From contig JAIVFJ010000007.1 of the NCBI GenBank assembly GCA_025765615.1, positions 1 to 64,000 on the forward strand: a stretch of DNA of 64,000 bases. Direction: 5' to 3'. Source of the stretch: Zopfochytrium polystomum (taxonomy: Eukaryota > Chytridiomycota > Chytridiomycetes > Chytridiales > Chytridiaceae). Positions 10,699-22,619 of this stretch are shown here, piece after piece (positions within the stretch are counted from its first letter, which is position 1; every line of letters starts with the position of its first letter). A program made the position numbers and the translations under genes. The notes beneath the pieces were generated by a model, which was given only the letters and a program-made list of their open reading frames with translations, was not told the DNA's origin and searched no databases.

Positions 10699-12869
10699 TC
10701 AAAAATCTCCATCGAACCCCCTGATAACACCTGCTGAGGCGATCCTGTCCCGGACTGCGGGCGGCAGATACACCCTACGGTGGTTCCCAGAACTACCTAA
10801 ATTCGGACACTGTCTCCTAATAGAATCGTACGAGCTGCGTATAGTCTTGGGTCCCTCCGTTTCTGTCTCCTCTTCTTCGATCACAGTGCGGAACGAGACG
10901 TTCCAATTTGTAACGTGATGCTGTGTGGGTTCAACATTAAGGAGGCTGGATACGATCTCAAAACGGTAGGCCGTGAGACGGCCCGGGGCTGAAGGGTTCT
11001 CCTCATCAAATGATTCAGCATATACGTTGATGAACTGAGTGGAAACCGAGTATTTTAAATCGCGGCGCCACTGAACAGGTTATTCTTACCGGAAGTTTCC
11101 TCGTTGGGCCGAAAGTGAGCTTAATATTCTCCCCCCAATACTTCTTGGTGACCACGTCCAAAAGGCGCTCAAGAGTCTTGACAGAAAGTGCAAATGAACC
11201 GTCACCAAGCTCAACGGACCCGCATAGTGCAACCGCCATGTCCTCCAATGGCACGTACTCGAAGCCAAAGATGTTCTGCGTGTTGTGGTAACAAACGAAA
11301 ATTCCATCCATCGCTCCAATTCGAACTTGAAGGCTAAATTGAAATACAGGGTAAATTGTTCTGCAGCAGTAGGGGGTGACGAAAAAACATAGAAAATCAA
11401 TGGAGCTCTACCTATACTTGAGGAACGCAGAACGCATCATGTCATAGTACTCCCGCTCAAACGAATCGAACAGCCCTCGCTTCGCCGTCAACGTGTAGGC
11501 GCTATTTTCCTTTTCAACGAATGACGATCTTAGCAAACCAGCCAGCACGTTCTCATCCCTACCAAAAAGTTTCTTGGGTCCATTCGAACCGCCAAGGACG
11601 CGCGCGTCTTTAAGTCAAAGGTTTGTCTTGGCAAACGGTCGTCCTGACAATCCAACTGGGAACGAAGCATGAAGTTTTCAATCTGCAACTCCCATTCAGA
11701 AACGTCAATCTTTCTAGTTGTTGGATAAATTAGTTTTCTTACGGTCGCAAAGTGGTATGCTTCAGGGCCCTTCAACACATCCGGTCCTTCGTGACTTTTC
11801 AGGTACCGATTAAATTCCTGCGGCTCTAAGGTCAGCATCTTCTCCATGCTGTGACCCTGGAGAGTAAAGCGAACATATTCAAAGTAAGGGGCTCATCACG
11901 AAGACGAAAAAGCACAAACCAGTGTCATTAGAATAGCGTTGTCACCCTCCTCCTCTGATTTCTCTTGGTCAATAACATATCTGCCATTCTTAAAATACAG
12001 TAGTGCTGAAGTTGGTTTTCTGGACATTCCAGTCAGATTTGCGGGCTTGAGCAAAGATCTCTTAGAATATTGATCGAAACAAGGTTACGGTTAAACCTAC
12101 TTGGTCGGAAAAAGCGGAAGAAAGCCCCCCAAGGTGAAGCCCTTTTTCAAGAAACAAAACTTGATGCATTTTCGACAGCAAGTTGGTGATCGATGAGGTG
12201 GAGGACGCATATCTGCAATCTTCTCTCTCCGCGACATCCACCAACGTCTGGTCAGAAACAAACAGGTACATCAGAGCCGTAGCGAGATCATTGCATCGAA
12301 CCTGATCCTTGGACGCAGTAATATACGGATTTAGTGCCTGGAAGTTAAACTCTTCGGGCTGCGTAATTTTACTGAGCCATGGATTGAAATTGTACACTCC
12401 ACTGCGAGGGTCTCGTAGAAAATGAACCCCAGGGCTGGTCCAAATAGGGAAGCAATCGTCATGTCAAAAACAGATCGCGTTCGAAAATCACGTAACGCTG
12501 GTCCACATACTTGAACAGCACCCGTTCTAAACCATGAGCCAGTTTCGGCGCAACTACCTGCTCGCCGACAGTCACAGGCTTGTTCAAAAATGGTGTCGGA
12601 CGAATGGTAATAGTCTCTCCGTCGGGGGAGTGGGGAAGGTTCTTCCGCCTTATTCGAGGGATTGGCACTGGCTCTTGGAGCTCCTTTCGGTTGCCTTTTT
12701 TAGACCGCTTACTTGCAGCAGGTGCGGGCGAGGAGGAGAAAAGTACGCAGTGGCCTTGCCTCAGCAGATACCGCTGCGGCACAATGGAGGAGCTGACGCG
12801 TGGTAGTCCGGCATGACCTGCTCTCGAGTGCGGGAAAAAGCTGCGCACAACGCTCTGAGAGTTCGCCAT
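10699..12869 (-). CDS. PET127: Pet127-like mitochondrial RNA-processing protein
   Basis: The start is ATG 12867-12869. The first ~40 residues are Arg/Ser-rich and almost lack acids, as expected for a mitochondrial presequence. Recognisable Pet127-domain blocks follow in order: APKLAHGLERVLF; DPRSGVYNFNPWLSKI; FQALNPYITASKDQ; YASSTSSITNLLSKMHQVLF; SMEKMLTLEPQEFNRYLKS; GPEAYHFATV; FMLRSQLDCQDDRLP and TFDLKTRASLAVRMDPRN; then MDGIFVCYHNTQNIFGFEYV. The last intron is 11035-11089, and the final exon (FINVYAESFDEENPSAPGR onward) ends at 10699. In yeast, Pet127 promotes 5' processing and turnover of mitochondrial RNAs at the inner membrane. At least six exons are needed. All joints I checked keep frame. 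Confidence 0.9.
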
Positions 12870-13249
12870 TTACTTGGTAAGCGCAAGGTGTTTGCAAAGA
12901 TGTCGCTGACGCGGTTTGAACAAGTGGAGGTGGGTTTTGAGGACAAACTCGGCTTGCTGCGGGGCGCCTTGGTGGTGGCGACGGCTGTTGGGGTAAGGGT
13001 TGTGCGATCTGGGTGCGGTGTGGACTGGACGATCTGCGGAGTTCGATCAACCAGCGACAATGTGAAAGCCTTGTCGGGAATCTGAACTTGTCAGTCAAGG
13101 GGAAGAAGAAGGACATTGTGGTCGGTGTTGCTTCGAAGCGCTGGCCGTGCAATACAATGCAGATGCAGTGCGGGAGACCACTCTAGAGAGAGGGTGCAAG
13201 ATGAATCAGCACTCTAGAATCCTGCTGTCATCTGCCTCTGGCCGTGCTT

Positions 13250-15480
13250 GGTGGACATAATGAATACTCAACCCCCAGAACTTACATCAAGAGATCCTAT
13301 GCTCTATTCTGGACCGGCTGCCGTCGGTGACGCTGTTGCTGCTTCTTGCTCCTGCAAATTGATGCGATCTGCGGCGAATATTGTCGCGCTGAAAATGCTC
13401 TATGAAATTATCAACTCTATCAACTATATTCAATCGTGCGGGGAGGAATTTTGAAGAGTTGAAGGCGGCAGTGGCCGAGCCAAGGGTTTTGCTGGTCCAT
13501 CGTCACCGAAGTGTGGATGAAGCATTGCTTGGAAAAACTGACTATGAGAAGTGGGCCGAAGCTTTCGACGCCTACGCGCTCTGCAACCGTATCGGCTTAT
13601 ACCCTTCGGTGAAAGTCTTTGTTGCCCTCAACAACTTGTCCCAGGCATTGACGGCGCTGAATCCATCAGATGTAGGGAAAGTAATGGAGCATTTGTTCAC
13701 ACTGGGCCGGTGGTTCACTTATGTCGAGATGGAGGTGCCGTGAGATTTGTTGAACGGATTCTAAAATGGGCTGATGGAAACAAATTGGTTTCAGCAAGGT
13801 CGCACAGATCTGCTGCTCCGCTAGGCAGACTATTCTTCCGTTATTTGGACCTGCCTAGAGAGTCCTTGCCTTTAAGTGGGCGCTTCGCTGATTGCTTCCA
13901 GAACAAGCGAAGATCGCACGAATGGGTTGGACAACGAACTGATGTCAACAATATGCTCAAAAACAAGCAGTGCCCTAATTCTGGAAATTGTGAACGTAGC
14001 CCTTGATTTCATTATCTCAGATCAGTGTGAGGTCTTGGATGAAGAGTTAATCGAAGTCAGTGGATGTATGACTGTGGATCCTGGGCTTGAAGGAAGGAGA
14101 GCCAGTGCAAATTCAGGATGGGTGCGCCCTGTGAGTGCATAAGGATTTACCCTGTCGGATGAAAGGCTGAAATTGGCAATCACCGCCATGCCCAATGTGA
14201 TGAGAAATCTACTTGTGCGGGTTCATCATTCTGCGTTCCTGTGGATTTCGTTGTTCAAGCCATTGATGCTGCCACCAACCTGTTGGCAACTCTACCAGAT
14301 GCTCGAAATCGAGCTCCAGGTGTGTTCACAAAGCGACAGTCTATGATAGAGCTTTCCTGCAGAATTATTACATCTGCAGCAGAACTATGCAAACAATCAA
14401 TGACTGAGACTGCTGATAGTTCGAATCGTTTTATCAAAGTTAAGCGATGATGGACAAGTTTGATGACTCTACTCCTATATATTCTCCAGTAAAGTCTACT
14501 TTACGTCCTATCTGTTCATGAGATTGTCTTCAGTGTGGAGCAAAAGCGCGGAAGAAAGCTGTGCCTGGAGTTATGGAGTTTCATTGCTGCATTTCACTTG
14601 GATCCACTCTTTTCAAAAACAGTAAAGACGCTGGGTGATGCTCAATATTAGCTCAGTTACTGGGAAATAGATTGGCTACACCGATCTCTTGGAAAGAATG
14701 GAGCAACAGACGAGCTGAAAGCTATTATCTTTTCAATAGCGATGAGCATGGTGAAAAAGAACCATCTGGAGCTTATGAGTTTCCACAGGCTGGTGGAAGT
14801 CTTGTCAATCTCGTGCAAGCCGGGAAAAGCAGGGCATTGTTTGATGTGCTTTTGTTGCTTGCAAGATCTTTTTTAGACGATCAAAAAGCACTTCCAGATC
14901 GATTGCCACAGATTCTACGCGTCATAGCAGAGCGAATGGATGTGGAGCATCAAGCGGCTTTCTTCTCCCTGATTTTAGAGCTTGTTGTCAACTGTTGAAA
15001 CGGGATGAATATGTCTTCCTAAAGCAGTCAGCATGGACGCATATGATGCAGTTTGCAAATGGGCAGCAGGAGAGGGCAACATCCTAACATCCTACAAAGT
15101 GGCAAAGCTGATTTACTTAAACAAAAAATGGACAGCACAGACTGGACCTGACATGTGGAACGTCGATGGACTGCGTGATTTGGCAAACAATGTGACACTT
15201 TTGCCACCAAAAACATTCGATTTAATGAGAAACGGACTCACGAAGATATGGTGCGATATTGCATATTCAGATGCCCTTACTTGAACGACAGCCATTTCCT
15301 CCCTTTGGAGGGATTAACACGTCTTGGCTATGACTGTTTTGTGGAAATCTGGAGAATTCTCTTGGACGCAATGGGAGAGACTGCAGAATGATCTTCCCAT
15401 GCCAAACTGGCCTCTGTTCCATCCGCATAATCAAGACTTGGATCAAATTTTTAGTGGACCTTTATGAAGACAACCTTTGA
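13250..15480 (+). pseudogene. Broken unrecognised helical-protein gene
   Basis: Coding-like pieces follow one another on the plus strand in shifting frames: LALAP-like helices near 13330, then KTDYEKWAEAFDAYALCNRI (13530-13600), LNPSDVGKVMEHLFTLGRW, FVERILKWADGN, FVVQAIDAATNLLATLPDA (about 14240), ALFDVLLLLARSFLDDQKAL (about 14840) and AERMDVEHQAAFFSLILELV. Between them lie stops and frame changes without convincing splice pairs. The composition is AT-richer than in the neighbours. The repeated helical segments recall HEAT/ARM-type proteins, but I cannot name a family. It could also be a live gene with many assembly indels. Confidence 0.4.
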
Positions 15481-15489
15481 AGTTTTATC

Positions 15490-16350
15490 TATTTTCTAGC
15501 GAACTGTGTGCATCTCTTCCCATATTATCCTTCTTCGTTTACCCAACAAGACTGCTCGTATATTTCTCCATTGGGGCACACTGACATTTTTGGAGTTTCC
15601 AGAGCGTTTTGATTTGCTGTCGCTCGTCACGGGGCAAACAAGCCTAGCGCTCGTGTTATTTGTCGCGACATGGCAAGTTTGCAATGACGCCTTGCTTGCT
15701 CGCCAACTCGCATCCCTGGGACCGCACTTCAAAAAAAGAAATTTACGTTTTACAAACATCGATTCAGAGACGGAACTGCTGCTCCGTGGTTCCTTTCGCA
15801 TCCGTAGGCGCAGCGATAGCCTTGAATAGCGCTCTGCGCTCAGCACACTTCCGCCAAGCAAATACTTGCCGCCTCATCGTTGTTCATCCCCTTTTTTGGA
15901 AGCGAATGCGCCAGCTGTTTCCACCCGACTTTAACCCATTTTCATCGCACAGAACTGATTGGTGAGCACGCCGCACAGCTGGGGGCGGTGGACAAAAAGC
16001 TTGGCACCGCGATCGGCGGGGTGGCGAACTGCCGCAGAGCACTTTGGAAAGGAAATTGTGCGCTCTTGCTTTCTCACGAAGACTCCCTCAATGTGCTGCT
16101 TTTTTTTTATTTATTCACGTACTCCTTTTTCTCTGCTGTTGTGGTGCGATACAAGCTGCTGGTAACAAAGAGTTGCTATCCTGCTCCGACGATTGCGTTT
16201 CCCTCAGAATTCTTTCTTTCTTTTTGTTTTGGTTGTGGACAAATTCATCCCATTCGTACTTGCCTTGTCAGGCACTTGCCGCGCGCTTTCCTTCTGCTCC
16301 TTGAGCCCACACCCCACCCATCCATCTTCCATCCATCCATCCATCCATCC
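15490..16350. other. Intergenic / 5' region of carrier gene
   Basis: No exon is recognised here. The interval contains T-rich tracts (16098-16110 and around 16210-16230) and a short (ATCC)n run at about 16318-16352 that abuts the carrier start codon. Confidence 0.45.
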
Positions 16351-18244
16351 ATGCCGCCTGCCTCGTCCTTCATCGCCGCCGCAGCAGCCGCAGGAGGCGG
16401 AGACTCCGCCGCTGCTGCCGCGAGCCCCGCCGCCGCCGTGGCTGCCGCCGCCGCTACAGCAGTCGCCGTCACTGCCGTTGCCGCCGCGGCGTCGTCGTCG
16501 TCGCCGTCGTCCGCTGCCATCGCCGCTGCCTCCGTTCCACCGCAAGCCCTCCAGCCACCACCAGCAGCCGCAGCAGTTCAAACAACAGCGGCCGCCACAG
16601 CTTCGGCAGCAGCAGCAGCCCAAAAGAAGAAGGGCGGCTTCTGGCTTCACTTCATCGCCGGAGGGTGAGGCGCCTCCAAAAACTTCTTCGTGCTGACGCC
16701 GCGGGCTGGCTGATCTCCTCCTCCTTCTCCTAACACACAGAGTCGGCGGAACAGGTCCGTCGCTCAACCAGTCTCATTTTATTCGTGGCCCTTTTTTTTT
16801 CGATTCATTTAAATCATCGTATGAAACACTGACTGTATACCCAGTTGGCGCCGCCGCAACGTGCCCTTTGGAAGTCGTCAAAACCCGCATGCAGGTACGA
16901 GGAATACGGGCTCATTCTTGTCTCAGCTTCACGCGTACTCACTCTAGTACAACTTATCGCTTTATTCAGTCGTCCTTGTACAAAAACCTTCCCCACAGCG
17001 CAGTGCAAAACGCCAAATTCCACCCACTTCGCGCTGCGTACGCACACGTCTCCGATGTCGTCTTTTCACTCTGGTGAGATACCTATAATTACCTGTCGAA
17101 CGAAGGCGCACAAATACGTGCTTGCTGGTGGCGCAGTGCTTTGGAGCGAACTGACTTGTATTCTATGGTTTTTCAGGACTATTAAGCAACGAGAGGGATT
17201 ACGCGGACTTTGGAAAGGGCTTGGCCCGAACCTGGTCGGTGTGATTCCTGCGAGGTATAATTCGTTTCTGCCCCCCTGTTCTCGATTCACTGCTTTTCTG
17301 ACATACCCTACTATTCTACCTTCCAACGTGGAAAGAGCCATATACTTCTCATCGTATCACACTGGAAAGCAAATGTACACATCGTTGAACGGCCATCGCG
17401 AGACGCCACTAGTCCATATGGCCTCGGCATTTACCGCCGGTGTCGCGACAGCCGTCGCCACGAACCCCATCTGGCTCATCAAGACGCGAATGGTGAGTGG
17501 ATTTTCGTGGATTCTGTAGATTCCTCGCACGGACCAAATTTTAAAACCCCACCTCTCTTTTTTCCGTCTGAACAGCAACTTCAATCCGAACGCGCTGGGC
17601 AAGCCCGACATTACCGCAATAGCTTCCATTGTCTTCGAGCTGTTGTCAAAGAAGAGGGCATTCGTGGCCTGTACAAGGGATTGTCAGCAAGTTTCCTGGG
17701 TGAGTGTGGTGTGGGTGTTGTCATCTTTCGCCCAGTCTTGGCATTTATCTAATCCTTAGCATCTAGGTTTGTCCGAGTCCACCCTCCAGTTCGTCCTGTA
17801 TGAGCAATTCAAAAAGACTCTTCTTGAACGAAAACGGAGAGATCAAGTGATGGACCCGGCCCAGCATCTAAGTGCATCGACCGTTCCAAAACAGCTGGGT
17901 AAGTGAAGAGAAATGGTTTTAGTCTAAATTGTAGCTAATCGAGCCAACCCTATTCTTTCATAGACTGGAAAGACACCTTTGCGGCTGCCGCGTCAGCCAA
18001 ACTTATTGCCGCCGTCTTCGCCTACCCTCACGAAGTCCTTCGAACACGGTTGCGTGAGTCGCCAACGACCAACGGAGTGACAAAATACCACGGGCTGGTT
18101 CAGTCGGCGAAGCTCATTTACATCGAGGAAGGTGTGGCGGGGCTGTACGGTGGTTTGACGGCACATTTGATGCGAGTTGTGCCGAACGCCGCGATCATGT
18201 TTGCTACGGTGGAGTTTATTATTCATTACGGATCGTCGTTGTAG
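16351..18244 (+). CDS. Mitochondrial carrier, SLC25A33/36 (Rim2)-type pyrimidine nucleotide transporter
   Basis: There are nine exons: 16351-16664, 16741-16754, 16845-16894, 16970-17073, 17177-17254, 17336-17492, 17576-17699, 17767-17898 and 17964-18244. All joints are GT-AG and in frame. The three carrier repeats show PLEVVKTRMQ, NPIWLIKTRM and YPHEVLRTRLR. A Trp in the second signature and the start HFIAGGVGGTVGAAATCPLE are typical of the folate/pyrimidine branch, nearest SLC25A33/36 and yeast Rim2. These exchange pyrimidine nucleotides across the inner mitochondrial membrane. An Ala/Pro/Gln-rich N-terminal extension of about 90 residues precedes the first helix. Exon 2 is a 14-nt microexon. 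A truncated, poly(A)-tailed copy of the 3' end sits at 56460-56575. Confidence 0.9.
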
Positions 18245-18779
18245 AGCGCGAGTTTTCGCAATTTGTTTCGTTTGCTGTTTTTTTTTGTTTTTTTTTTGTC
18301 TTTCGGGATGTCACTCTTTGCTCTTCGGTCTGTATCACGCTTGCCGGCTTCTTTCCCAGTTATTCTGCCTAAATAACTGCTGCTGTTCGGCTGTGGCACA
18401 TCCATGCGCAGTTCAATTTTCTGTCTAATCACTCTATATCTTTCAATCCCTTCAATCCCTTCAATCCCTCCTCGTTTCTTATCTTTCTTTCCGTTGGCTC
18501 TGCATTAGCAAGGATGAGGTAGAGGCACCCGAACGCGGATTGCGCGCTAGCCTCCGCTTTGCATCTAAATAGTATATCTTCCCTTCACCACTCCCACATA
18601 ATTATTCTTGCCGGATGCTTGTGGAGAACTTGATTGTGCCCCTGTTTGCTACAGCACATAGGAACGGCATTTTGTTCGTCACAGTGGCACAGGGCTGTGG
18701 TTATGGCGCGCCAAATATGCATTCGGTCTTTTCCGACTGACCGCCACAAGGCAATTTGCGCTCGCCCCCAAGTTCTCGC

Positions 18780-19480
18780 GGACAGTGGAGGGAAGTCAAA
18801 TGGGAGACATCCTGGGAGACATCAGGACAGTCGCCTCGTTACTTGGCGCCACGCGCATTGCTCGCCGCTTCGTTCTCTCCTTTCGCCTTGTGAGGACACG
18901 TGCTGCCACATCCACCGGACGGTCAAGAGACGGTTCAGCAGCAGCTGGGGCTGCTGAAGCGCGAACAACAGCTGTTAGAAAATGAACAGCAGCGATCAAA
19001 AGATTCCGAAAACCGAGTTTGGAGTTCTACGATCTTGGGGGAGCCCCGGCGATTCACATTTTTGTCTTCACGACTGACCTCAAACGTTGCTGTTCCTCTT
19101 TCAGGCCGCACGGGCCGCACGGGAGCTGCTGGAGACGGAGGCGGAGCAGCGCCTGCGCCTGGAAAACCGCTTCAATGCTCGTGGCGCTGTTGGTAGGACA
19201 AAGGAAAATCTTCGTGTGTTCATGCGGGATGAAAGAGCGACAAGACCGAAGCGGCACAACAATGAAGCTGAGCAGAGCTTGGAGGGTTTCGTCGACCTGG
19301 TTCTCGTTGTGGACGAACGACCGGCAGATTGCAGATCTGGCCGCGCCACCCGCGGGATAGGACGTCTTGCTTGCGAGGACACGTTCGTGCAGGAGGACGC
19401 GTGGAGCTCTTTGGAGTTATCGCTGGGCTTGGAGCCGGATCCGCGGCTCCGCGTCAATGATGAGGACGACGAATTGCAAT
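18780..19480 (+). pseudogene. Coiled-coil gene fragment ending in the 'SLGLEPDPRLR' repeat family (copy a)
   Basis: Coding-like pieces read GQETVQQQLGLLKREQQLLE then, across a plausible intron (gtttgg...ttcag, about 19019-19104), AARAARELLETEAEQRLRLE. Together these form a strongly charged coiled coil. From about 19300 the DNA is homologous to repeat copies at 56590-56720 (minus) and 62357-62790 (minus), ending in LELSLGLEPDPRLRVNDEDD. The family frame is broken upstream of TFVQED compared with the copy at 62.4 kb, so this is likely a fragment or pseudogene. I do not recognise the family. Confidence 0.4.
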
Positions 19481-19819
19481 ATAAGAATCGAGTTCTATTG
19501 CTTGCGCGAAGCTCCGTTTCCGCGCAAGAAAAGGGACACACATCCATATCATACTCTAGGCAGCCATTTACCTTGGATCACCCATTATTAGAGATAAACG
19601 ATGCCACACAATATTGGGCGGGACACTGCTCATTCGAGTCTGGAAATTGTTTCGTTGTTTCAAACTGCCGATGAGACGATGAAACTGAGCATCTGATTCA
19701 CTCACAAGCTCGGTGTGCAAACGAATAACACTCTTCGCCCTTTGTGCCCGCACTCGTTGCAACTCTATTAACAAACACTTCGCCTCGATTCGCACCAATT
19801 CCTGCTCATAAAAGACCGT

Positions 19820-21118
19820 TCACCCCTTGTTCCCGCGATTTCCCCATCCCCTGGGATTTGCGTCTTTGAAGTCATCAAATTCCCTTGCCTTGATCGTAGC
19901 ATCGTCCACCGCCTTTTCGTCGTTGTCATCAAGAATTGGTGTTTTCGGTCGTTCTCTGCATATTTGGGTAAGCTGCCAGAAACGCGCCTCCGTTCGACTC
20001 ACGTTCCACCAGACAGAAAGTTGCCCCGTTTAATCTCGTTTTCGAGAAACTCATCTATCGTCATGGTAGGAAGATTGTGCCCGTACCGGAACACTCCATT
20101 CTGAAGCTGTTCCCGCTTATTTGTAATAATAAATGGTTGTAGCGGCTGCGAAGATCACTTTTAGCTTGAATAGAATTAGAAAACTGCAGTACCTTTCCGT
20201 CTTTCGACAAAAGTGCAGTCGGCTTTTCCGTTCTCACTTCCACTCGAGAAAGCCGGTCCTCGAGTCCAGTGGTCGACCTCTTCTCCTTTTCTAACTTCTC
20301 GAGCAAGTCAATCTCGTCCATAACCGTCCTAACACTTGATATAGCTCGCTGGATACTGAGATCCAATGTTGTCAGAAGGAGCTCGCGATCTATTTCTTCA
20401 TCATCTGATGATCCGGATGACTTTGCTGAAAGGGCGAGCTTCTCCAAGAGAGAATCCATCTTCGCCTTTGCTGCCTTTTCCCTTTTGAAGCGAGCAATCT
20501 TTTCATTGCGCTGCTGGGCTGCATCTTTCGGTTTCTTGGACGTTTCTGCATCTAGATACTTCTTGTCTTCTTCGGTCAGTATTCCGTGGGTATAGCAAGT
20601 GAAAAGGAAGTTCTCGAAGTGTCCCTGCGAATCTTTGTTGGTAAGAGAGTGGCAGATTGCCTTGTCGTACAAGGTCGCTACCTTTGATTTCCGAAGATCC
20701 GACAGTCGTGAGTCGCTAACCTTCCTGTTTTGAAGTTCACCAGCATAGAAATCCACAAGAAGAAACCTAACTGGACAACTCAGTGATAGTCACGGTATCG
20801 AGTCAGGACTCCCATGGCTACAAACCTCAAATCAGTTGTGTTGATGTCTTCCAGCAGCTCATTCGAACTGAAAATGGACAGAGCGCGAACGAGAACAGCG
20901 CACTGTTCACAACCAATTATAGCAAGGGAAACTTCTTCCTGCGATCGTCGTTAGATTTCTGGCAAAAAACTCAATGCTTCAACCTGATACTTGGGATCGC
21001 TCGCGGACAGATCTGAATCCTCAAGGTGTTGGAATCGTCTCTGCATCTCGTCGAATATGCTGCGAAGGCTTCGACCGGCGAAGGCACCGTCGGTGCCGTT
21101 CTGGGAGCTTGTCATCAT
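19820..21118 (-). CDS. TAP42: Tap42/alpha4 (IGBP1) family PP2A-binding protein
   Basis: There are five exons (coding order 21118-20984, 20938-20826, 20766-20193, 20145-20003, 19955-19820) with introns of 45-59 bp. The start is ATG 21116-21118 (MMTSSQNG); an upstream in-frame codon is GTG. Family landmarks run in order: EEVSLAIIGCEQCAVLVRAL; FSSNELLEDINTTDLRFLLV; DFYAGELQNRK; LDAETSKKPKDAAQQRNEKI followed by ARFKREKAAK; then KPLQPFIITNKREQLQNGVF; YGHNLPTMTIDEFLENE; and the C-terminal AREFDDFKDANPRGWGNRGN. Tap42/alpha4 binds and stabilises catalytic subunits of PP2A-type phosphatases and acts in TOR signalling in the cytosol. No frame break was found. Confidence 0.93.
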
Positions 21119-21221
21119 CACAACAATGGCGGCAGCCACTGCGGAGCCGCGTATAAAAGCCAGCCAGGGGTAATGGGCTTCAGCTCAATCCGCGAAAGAA
21201 ATACATCTCCGCTTACCTTGT

Positions 21222-21600
21222 CGGCGCTGGGGGGTGGACGTTCGGTGGTCGATGCTGGCTCCGAAACGACGGCAAACAGCAGATGGTCAGGTCAAGAAGG
21301 GCAGCGCAGGGAGATAGAGGAGCCGTTCTGCAGCAATGGCGGTTAAAGGCGGCGGCGTTGTAGTGTTGAAAGGGGTGGCGTTGTCAGGGGCGAGATCACA
21401 ATAACAGTACCAGCAGCCGATAGCGAGTCAACCGCGGCACCGTCTGATGAGACAATACGACCAAGCAGTCCGCGAAAGAGGGTAGTCGCAGTCGCGTCAA
21501 CAGCAGTGCGGGCGGATGGGTCGACGGATCGAGCGATCAGCAGTGGCAGATCGAAGAGCCGAAGGCACCGCAACTTTGACCGAAAACGTGCCAAGATTTT
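21222..21600. repeat. Dispersed repeat copy 1, upstream of the Tap42 gene
   Basis: This ~380-bp tract aligns with 25590-26030 in the same orientation. Shared blocks include gcaaacagcagatgg, gcagccgatagc, gtcaaccg, agtctgatg-like, gcgtcaacagcag and gggtcgacggatcgagcgat-like sequence, interrupted by small indels. It begins about 100 bp 5' of the Tap42 start codon. Confidence 0.65.
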
Positions 21601-22126
21601 GACAAGGTTGACGCGAGGAACGCGCGATTGAAGAAATTGTCGGCTGGAAGTGAACGGCTCTGCTCTGCTTGTCCCCAGACCTGGTGTTCCGCACTTCTGT
21701 GCCACCCACACCCTACACCTGCTAACCCCCGGGTCATATCTCCTAGAAATACTCTGTTGACTCTGTTAATGGTTTTTCTACTGGAATTGAGGAACATTAC
21801 AATAAATGAAACAGACAATACACCTGCCATGTTGTAAGAGTACCCTCATTTGATAAATACGAATGTGAAGTTGAATTTAATTCAAATTCAAGCTCTCACG
21901 ACACAATTAACAAAGAGTATAATTGATACTGCTGCCTCTGTTACAATGAGCCACATTGCCATCAGTTCGACAGTCTGCAAACTCCACCAGCATTTCTTAT
22001 TCAAGTATACTTACCAGATTATTCTTTCATGATGGGAACAATTCGGATTCAACTGACTAAAACTTCTATTGAGACTCTTTGAATGCTGGTAAATAACATG
22101 CTGTCTGCTAACCACATGGTTTAAGG

Positions 22127-22405
22127 TACGGCTGTCGTCCGAAAAAGCTGATAGCGGATTTGCTTATATCTGCTTCTCCGAATCCAATCCGGAAAAGCCG
22201 GATACGGACAAGGCTTTATGTGCGAGTTGCAGATACAGAGCGGACACGAATATCCATTTTTCGCACTTGTACTAATTAGATACAGTGAATAAACGTTCCG
22301 TATCCGGCAGTTACAGGTTCAGATTTGTTCCGCCTATGTTCGCTTGTGGTGGATATGGATATGGATATTTAATTTCCGCTCCGTGTCCGGTGGATGGCTG
22401 CCGTA
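22127..22405. mobile_element. 279-bp hAT-like MITE
   Basis: The left end starts TACGGCTGTC. The right end read as reverse complement starts TACGGCAGCC. Eight-base flanks gtttaagg (22119-22126) and gttaaagg (22406-22413) form a target-site duplication with one mismatch, the length typical of hAT elements. The inside is non-coding with repeated CCGTATCCG/CCGGATACGG-like words. It sits immediately beside copia-type coding DNA. Confidence 0.6.
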
Positions 22406-22410
22406 GTTAA

Positions 22411-22526
22411 AGGAACACAATGCATATTGTCCAATGGAAAATATGATGGCACCAATGGCAGACATATTCACTAAATCTCTTCTAACTACAAGATTTGCTT
22501 GGATTAATCAGTCTAAAAGACTTTAG
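22411..22526 (+). mobile_element. Ty1/copia polyprotein C-terminal remnant
   Basis: Reading on the plus strand gives AYCPMENMMAPMADIFTKSL, then LTTRFAWINQSKRL and a TAG at 22524-22526. This is the classic end of copia RNase H ('CPTE-MIADI-TK-L'). Upstream coding sequence is not recognisable because the MITE lies there. The element is fragmentary and dead. Confidence 0.7.
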
Positions 22527-22594
22527 CGCCGTCATGAAAAACATTCAAGCGCACAGATTGAGAACATGCATCATTTCGTAGGACAGCCTGAGCC

Positions 22595-22619
22595 TAAAAA
22601 AAAAAAAAAAAAAAAAAAA
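22595..22619 (+). repeat. 25-nt poly(A) tract
   Basis: A pure A run follows gagcct. It may mark the 3' end of a retroposed sequence, but no source transcript is recognised immediately upstream. Confidence 0.6.

Noticed and set aside
15880..16668. 262-aa plus-strand frame ending in the carrier motif, taken as one exon from 15880
   Set aside because: Only the part from ATG 16351 is Ala/Pro/Gln-rich and continuous with the carrier. The upstream part has no similarity and includes T-rich leader.
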